Shown here: positions 58,336 through 64,000 of the stretch, in pieces | How the letters are laid out: each line of letters starts with the position of its first letter | How positions within the stretch are numbered: the first letter of the stretch is position 1 | NCBI GenBank assembly: GCA_021292165.1 | Contig: CM037879.1 | Span: 21,227,525 to 21,291,524, forward strand | DNA: 64,000 nucleotides | Reading direction: 5' to 3' | Source of the DNA: Shinisaurus crocodilurus | Taxonomy: Eukaryota; Chordata; Lepidosauria; Squamata; Shinisauridae | Notes under the pieces: generated by a model | The model's database searches: none | Told to the model about the DNA's origin: nothing | The model's input: the letters and a program-made list of their open reading frames with translations, nothing else | Made by a program: the position numbers and the translations under genes

Positions 58336-59003
58336 ACTTACCCAAGAACACTCACAGCTGCTGCCAAAGGTGCTTCTACCAAGTATTGACCCGGGGGTGA
58401 AAACTCATGCAACCAACAAGTGCCAGTTTGTTTTTGTTTACTTAACTTTTGAGCCCCAATAAAAAATATTTTGCACCTTCACAGTGTTGAGTATCTTGTG
58501 TACATCAAGTCGTAACAATGTCAATTAAATCCATTTCAATTCCAAGTTGTAACACAACAAAATGTGGAAAAGTCAAAGAGGGGTGAATACTTCTGCAAGG
58601 CACTGTATATATCTTCTAAAAATCATGTGCTTTCTTTTAGAATTATTGCTTTTTTCATATGATCGTGCATTTTCTTCACATACAAAGCAACATTATTCAG
58701 TATTTTCAGAAACTGAACCTACCACTTCAGCCTCCAGTCTAATGGGGTGGATTTTTTTTATATAAAGCTGCTAGCATTTACCTCCTAAGTAGGTGGTGAA
58801 AGGACCATCTGTTTATCTGCCTCTGGAAAGCTTATCCAATAGACCTAGCTCTGCTGCCTACCCAAGATTTTACCAACTGTGTCCAGCATGGCAATTCCAC
58901 TAGCCTTTGGTAGGTGAGACAATGACCCAATTTCAACCCCCACCCCCGCAACAAACTGGCAAAAAGCTCCTACAGAAGTCGAAAGTCCAAGGCGACTTCT
59001 TAC

Positions 59004-59236
59004 CAGATCCACATATTCCAGAACCATATAGTGAGGCTCTGCTTCCCGACAAAGGCCAAGCAGCCGCACCACATTGCTGTGGTTCAGTTTGCCAAACATC
59101 TCAAACTCTCGCCTGAAGTTCAGCTGCAGCTGTTCGTCCCTTGTTTGAAGACTCTTCACCAAAACAAGTATTTCAGTTTCATTGTCCTCAATGCCTTTTG
59201 CCTTGGCCAAGAAGACTTCTCCAAATTCACCCTTCC
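59004..59236 (-). CDS. PTK7: PTK7 exon (glycine loop, VK lysine, helix C, hinge)
   Basis: The acceptor TTTCCCAG ends at 59237 and the donor GTAAGA starts at 59003; length 233 nt. Two bases complete a Gly codon, then KGEFGEVFLAKAKGIED, VLVKSLQTRDEQLQLNFRRE, FEMFGKLNHSNVVRLLGLC and REAEPHYMVLEYVDL. The glycine-rich loop here is GKGEFGEV, a full GxGxFGxV pattern, and the VLVK lysine is kept. The exon ends in phase 0 at the hinge, directly before GDLKQFL in the next exon. Confidence 0.96.
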
Positions 59237-59374
59237 CTGGGAAAAAAAGGGGCAGCTTGCTACTGTTCTCTACAGTACACACAGAATACTGCGTAAGGCC
59301 ATCTTTAAACTTGAACATTGGGGTTGAATATTGTTAAAATCCATTGATCAGGAGTGATTACATGATATGCTACA

Positions 59375-59761
59375 CAAGGGGTCCCCCACCTTTTTTTGGT
59401 CAGTGGGCACATTTGGAATTTTGAATGTTGTGGGCACTCTCACAAGATGGCTGTCATGGTGGGCACGGCCAGTCATTTCCCAGAATGCAAAACTGCTAAA
59501 AGAAAAGTAACTAAAAGAAAAGTATTGAAGTACAAGGCAGAGGTGGGGTCTGAGCTCTAAAACACATAACTACTTGTTTGAACCCAAATAAAGATGGTGC
59601 TGGAGGGCAACCTTTCACTTTGCAGCATAGCAGTCTCTCAGTATTTTTTTTTAACTTTAAAAATAAAATTAAAATCACTAGAGGCTGGGAACCTTGTGGG
59701 CACCAAAAGAGGTGTCTATGGGCACACTGGTGCCCATGGGCCTCAATGTTGGAGACCCCAG
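59375..59761. mobile_element. hAT-like element related to 44115-44765
   Basis: The ends CAAGGGGTCCCCCACC and TGTTGGAGACCCCAG are imperfect inverts. The interior shares blocks with the 44 kb copy. No clean 8-bp duplication was found. Confidence 0.6.
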
Positions 59762-59981
59762 CATTACACCAATGGTGTTTAAGTTTACTTAAGCTATGGA
59801 AAAACAAATGCCAAATAGTAGAAAAAGAGTAACACCTCTGTGTAAATTGTAGGAGTGCCTTCAGATAGTAAGATCTGGTATCAAAATCTGGCCCTGAACC
59901 AGACATGATCATGAAGGTGACCTGTCCTTCTTGTACTCTGTAAAGCACCATGCACACTGATGGCACTGTATAAACAAACTA

Positions 59982-60263
59982 CAGTAAAACCCTGGATTGC
60001 AAGTAATTTGGTCTGCAAGTGTTTTTCAAGACAAGCAAATTTTTAAAATAAATTTTAACTTGATAAACAAGCGACGTCTTGCAATACAAGTACTGTAGTA
60101 CGGTCAAGAAAAATGAAGACTTTACACTATCATTCTTTATTGCAGCTTAAATTAAAAATATGTGTACAAATTTCTTATGGGGAATTTCGCTTTGATATAC
60201 AAGTGCTTTGGATTACAAGCACGTTTCCGGAATGAATTATGCTTGCAATCCAAGGTATTACTG
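59982..60263 (-). mobile_element. Tigger/pogo-like MITE, 282 bp
   Basis: TA-flanked copy that keeps an internal segment around 60110-60140 (GAAAAATGAAGACTTTACAC) absent from the three shorter copies. Confidence 0.78.
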
Positions 60264-60414
60264 TAACTAAAAACCTTAGTTGCCCTACAGGTGACTCACA
60301 CTTTCCAAAAGCCATCTTTTGGATTGGAAAAAAAAAAATCAGGGTTGCAACACTTAAATAATCAATTAAAACAACACTTTTGACTGACTAGAAAAAAGTG
60401 CCAAGATTTAAAAC

Positions 60415-60540
60415 AGCCTTCCCCAACCTGGTGCTCTCTAGATGTGTTGGGACTACAACTCCCAGGATTCCTGACTATTGGCCATGCTGGCTAGAGCTGA
60501 AGTTCAAAACATCTGGAAGACATCAGGTTGGGGAAGGCGG
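60415..60540. mobile_element. Foldback MITE, CCTTCCCCAACC type
   Basis: CAGCCTTCCCCAACCTGGTG pairs with CATCAGGTTGGGGAAGGCGG; in a PTK7 intron. Confidence 0.7.
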
Positions 60541-60724
60541 ATTTAAAAAAATGTGTTTTAAACAAAATACCTGAAACAGTACAGATGGTAAGCTCAATCT
60601 GAAAAGGCAGTATCCCCTTCTAACAGACACAGGAGGGAATGGCTCCTCTATGCCTTGCATTGTTTAATGCAGTCTTTTTGTTCAGAAGTATTGCTTTTAT
60701 TCTTATGCAAATTTAAGTGACTGA

Positions 60725-61063
60725 CTGGGTTCAGACAACACAATAACCCACGCTCAACAGCTGAGCATGGGTTGAGTGTGGGTTGTTGTTGAACTGCCAA
60801 TTATTGTTGAACTGTGGGTTATCACATCGTCTGAACCCGGTCGTGCTAACAAACCATGGTTTAACCACAAACAATCCACAGTTCACAACTGATCAACAAA
60901 CCATAGGTTCTCTTCATGGATTGTTCATGGTTAACCAACCATGATTTGTTAGCGTGGCTGGGTTCAGACAGCATAACCCACATTTTAACAACCACCCACG
61001 GTTCGACAACAACCTGCACTCATCCTTTGAATGTGGGTTATTGTGTTATCTGAATCCAGCCAT
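60725..61063. repeat. Composite palindrome family, copy 3
   Basis: It runs from CTGGGTTCAGACAACACAAT to GTGTTATCTGAATCCAGCC with the AACAAACCATGGTTTAACC module in the middle. It lies in a PTK7 intron. Confidence 0.8.
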
Positions 61064-61286
61064 TTAGTAAAACTCATACAATAAACTAAGAAAAAAAATC
61101 AGGTGACAGCTCTAAAAAGTGTTATGCAGAAACTGGCCCACAGAGAGAGAAAGTTTGGGAGGGGGGCAGGAGATGGGGGGGGGGGTGAGCCATGCAGAAG
61201 GATCTTAGTTAAGACCCTGGCACTGTCTGGAGAGGGAGGGGCAGAACTGGTCAGGCTGTGCATTGGTAAACAAATAGGAGGCATAC

Positions 61287-61442
61287 CCAAAGGAGTGATT
61301 GTCTGCAGGTTGGAGCGGGGGAAGTGCATCTTATCACTGGCGCTGTGCCTCTTATTGGCAGCAGAACTACTGCCAAGATTGGTCAGAGACACTTCTTCTT
61401 GGATCTCTGCAGTGGTCTGCCCATTTTGCATCAAAATGCCCC
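61287..61442 (-). CDS. PTK7: PTK7 exon (juxtamembrane segment before pseudokinase)
   Basis: The acceptor TTTCAG ends at 61443 and the donor GTATGC starts at 61286; length 156 nt. After two bases of a split codon it encodes GILMQNGQTTAEIQEEVSLT, then SSAANKRHSASDKMHFPRSN and LQTITPLG. KRHS.SDKMHFPRS is a hallmark of the PTK7 cytoplasmic juxtamembrane region. The final single base joins the next exon to give PLGKGEFGEV in frame. The transmembrane and immunoglobulin-domain exons lie upstream, above 64000. Confidence 0.95.
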
Positions 61443-61779
61443 CTGAAAGGAAAATATGAGTTTTTAAAGGACCTTTGTTAAGGTGAGCATTTCCTGGGGA
61501 TCATGTATGTTATGGTTGGAGTTCACAAACAACACAGTAATGAGCCTCCCAAAGCAAAGTGTTGATTATAAAGTCTATGCGGCTGCAAGCCAAGACAGAT
61601 TTCAAGGAAGTCCTATTCCCTATACCCCAGGTAATAGGATGCTGATCACTGGTCTAGAACATCACTGAAATCCATAGCTGGGGCACAGATCACACCCAGG
61701 CGCTACTAATAACCAAAGTATTTTGAACAACTAAAATACTCTGAAGTGAATGCAAAGGGGCATGGGAAACTACACCAGC

Positions 61780-62535
61780 TATGACCCTACTTGGATAGTG
61801 ACAGCCTGGTTTCAGTGATCCATGCCCTGGTAACCTCCCGGATCGATTACTGCAATGTATTTTATGTGAGGCTGTCCTTGAAGACGGTTTGGAAACTTCA
61901 GTTAGCACAAAATATGGCAGCTACTGGTACTGACTGGAACTGGATGTTATGACCATATTATGCCAGTATTGTACCATCTTCATTGGCTCCCAGTTTGTTT
62001 CCAGACTCTATTCAAGGTGCTGGTGTTAAACTACAAAGCCCTTCACAGCCTGGGGCCATAGTATCTAAAGGACTGCCACTTCCCATTTGTTCCTGCACCC
62101 ATGCCCTGTGATTGTCATCTGACATCCTGCTCCATGTGCCCCCACACTGGGATTTGGTGGGTGGCTACTTGTGAGCGGGCCTTTTCTGCAGCAGCCCCCA
62201 AATTGTGGAACACTCTCCCTACAGAGGTCCACATGGCGCCTATTTTGTTTACTTTTTGGTGCCAGGCAAAGACCGTTTTATTCTCCCAGACCTTTTCAAA
62301 GTATTTTAACGGCTGCTTGCTTTATTTCTAATATGTTTAATGCTGCATTTTAAAATAATCTTCTCTGTTTTTAGTTCTTTTAAATGCTGCTTTTTTGTTG
62401 CCACTTTTAAAGCAATACTTTTTAAAGTGCTTTATTATTTAATGTGCAGAACTGGCGCCTTGTTGATTTTGTCAAGTGAGTTTGTCCTTGGACTTATAAA
62501 GCGTTTGGGAGCAGCTGCCTTGGATACTTCATAAT
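61780..62535 (+). mobile_element. L2-type LINE 3' end
   Basis: It encodes remnants of HALVTSRIDYCNVF, CERAFSAAAPKLWNTLPTEV and a 3' UTR ending near 62535. It is in the PTK7 intron upstream of the juxtamembrane exon, plus orientation. Confidence 0.78.
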
Positions 62536-62553
62536 TAAGCCTCTTCGAAATAA

Positions 62554-63108
62554 TTTGAGAGCGAAAAGGGTGCAGGAGTTTATTTTGTGCCAGAACAATA
62601 CATTCTTACAGCTTGCCTTGGCCACTTGAGGGCGATACAGCCACACAATACAGGGGTGCCTGTTAATTGCTCAGTATTGGCTAACCTCCAGTCCCTGAAA
62701 TTTGATTCGCCTCTCTTGCTGTTCAACCTATCACTTGAGGCTCCTGCTGGATACCCCTCATGGTTATTTCATAACTCTCCAGTAGTCAGATCAGAACTCA
62801 TCATGGTCTCTCAGCAGCAGAAGCAGCAGGTGGGTACTACTGTCAATAGTGATGGATTAATAGAGTATTCTGGGCAGCTCTTGCATTCTCAGTGGCGCCA
62901 ACAGCTTCAAGTTTGCCTTGAACACAAAAGGCTGGAGCAACATCTTAAGTATCTTGAAGGCAAGAGGAAGCAATCTGGGGACACAGCCAGGAGAGAGGCA
63001 GATAAGACAGTCCCCTCCCTGCATGGCAACATTATTTCCTATGGTTTTTTCTCAAACCTGAAGGATAATTTAGAAAAATCCACTAAAAATGGCACCAAGC
63101 TAATTTAA
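62554..63108 (+). other. Unassigned open reading frame, coiled-coil-like
   Basis: The frame is open from 62554 to a TAA at 63106-63108. The first ATG is at 62803 and would give 101 residues. The protein is not low-complexity: MVSQQQKQQVGT, GLIEYSGQLLHSQWRQQLQV, CLEHKRLEQHLKYLEGKRKQ, then SGDTARREADK and SNLKDNLEKSTKNG. The middle looks like a charged amphipathic helix. I do not recognise the family. It starts just after the end of an L2-type LINE (62535), within a PTK7 intron but on the opposite strand. It could be a truncated retrocopy, an exon of an antisense gene, or chance. Confidence 0.3.
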
Positions 63109-63699
63109 ATTATGCCCTAAAAATAAACCAAATTTATGTAAGTTACTTCCAATTCCAATTATGGGGTTTTTCATTATGGCCAGTTGAGTTGGTTACGCTA
63201 TAGGAGCAGTGCCTAGGAACCAGCTGCTTATGCACTCCAAAATGGAACCTGAGAGCCTTGGGCTGGTGTGCCTATTCGGTCACAGAATAGCAGGCCCCCC
63301 ACTCAAGCCTCAACTTGACTTCATCTGGGCATTAAACCACTTTGACAAAAGAGTATAGAATATTAGGAATGGGATGAATTGAGGGTCTTCTGAATCTATG
63401 TGGTGCTCTTTCCTTAGCTTTGATTTAAGATTCAGTTTACTCAGAACTTCTGCTTTTAATTTAAAAAAAAGTACCAGGGCTGCAGAATGCTGCTTGAAAA
63501 TGTACCATCAGTGTCTCTTTAAAGGGTTAGGGTACAAAAGGGAAGCCTTCAGTGTTTTCCAGTAGTATTCAAGCTTTTCAGGTCCAGAATCAACCTTTAA
63601 TCCCAACCTGGAACATGATTTTTTTTTAAACCATATGTTCCTAACTTCCTCCTCTCTGTTGGGTGACCAGATACAAAGCTGGCTCAGTCCCGTCCCCCC

Positions 63700-64000
63700 C
63701 ACCAGTGTCCCAATGTAAATCACTTTATGCTTGCACTGAAATGAATTTGCTATTTTGCTGCCTATTCACAAAATTTGGAGAGATCCTTCTGGAGCTCTTC
63801 ACAGACTGCTTGGGTTTTCATCATCCTGAATAATCTGGTGTCATCCAAAAACTTGCCCTGATGTCAGATCATTTATTAACAAGTTGAAAAGCATCATTCC
63901 CAATACAGTTCCTTGGGGGCACTTCACTTCTTACTTCCCTCCATTGTGAGAACAGTCCATTTATTCTTACTCTTTATATCCTGTTCTTTAGCCAGTTACC
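63700..64000 (-). mobile_element. CR1/L3-like LINE reverse transcriptase fragment
   Basis: The minus strand contains remnants of the GVPQGTVLGP..LFNLLINDL reverse-transcriptase block with stops. It continues beyond the window edge. Confidence 0.65.

Larger units (their letters stand above)
56919..58605 (+). mobile_element. Tc1-like DNA transposon, inactive, with internal insertion
   Basis: Terminal inverted repeats of about 220 bp begin near GCCTTGAAGAAGTATTCACC on the left and the complement of TATTCACCCC at the right end; TA follows the right end. The right terminus CAGTGCCTTGCAGAAGTATT is typical of vertebrate Tc1 elements. The transposase coding region runs from about 57510 to 58330 on the plus strand. 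The left terminal repeat is interrupted by a palindromic insertion at about 57142-57468. Confidence 0.88.
59237..61286 (-). other. PTK7: PTK7 intron between juxtamembrane and glycine-loop exons
   Basis: Bounded by GTATGC and CCCAG. It holds a hAT-like element, a Tigger-like MITE, a type B foldback and a composite palindrome. Little else is recognisable. Confidence 0.85.

Overview
This window is vertebrate nuclear DNA, most likely from a squamate reptile (lizard or snake). The two genes are vertebrate. The repeat landscape is squamate-like: CR1 and L2-type LINEs, a tRNA-headed SINE whose 3' end resembles MIR and L2, and many short foldback DNA transposons of hAT, Harbinger and Tigger type, plus a Tc1 element. 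The species call is inference; no species-specific marker was found.

Two genes are present, both on the minus strand. From high to low coordinates the window first holds the last six coding exons of PTK7 (61442 down to the stop at 50793), which encode the juxtamembrane segment and the whole pseudokinase domain. An intergenic region of about 29 kb follows, made largely of transposable elements. Then come the SRF promoter (about 20640-20840), 5' UTR, first coding exon (20381-19833) and second coding exon (793-527). SRF intron 1 is about 19 kb and repeat-rich. PTK7 upstream of SRF in the same orientation matches the human order as I know it. All splice junctions in the window are GT-AG and all phases agree, so both genes look intact here. 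The SRF 3' exons and the PTK7 extracellular and membrane exons lie outside the window.

The SRF promoter carries two perfect CArG boxes 20 bp apart plus a third CArG/TATA-like element, consistent with the known autoregulation of SRF. A five-codon upstream ORF sits in the 5' UTR, and the residue aligned with human SRF Ser103 is glycine. The PTK7 domain has HKD in place of HRD and SLS in place of DFG, as expected of a pseudokinase.

The most notable structures are: (1) two 396-bp inverted repeats, differing at one base, that bracket a single 81-nt PTK7 exon; (2) two copies of a short element joining 5S rRNA-like sequence to a CR1 3' end at the same junction, apparently a 5S-derived SINE; (3) a family of composite palindromes seen at three loci; (4) a nearly full CR1 split by a hAT element with an 8-bp target duplication and by an L2-type fragment; (5) a solo LTR with a 5-bp target duplication; (6) an unassigned open frame at 62.55-63.1 kb. 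No CRISPR array, rRNA gene, tRNA gene or intact viral gene was seen.
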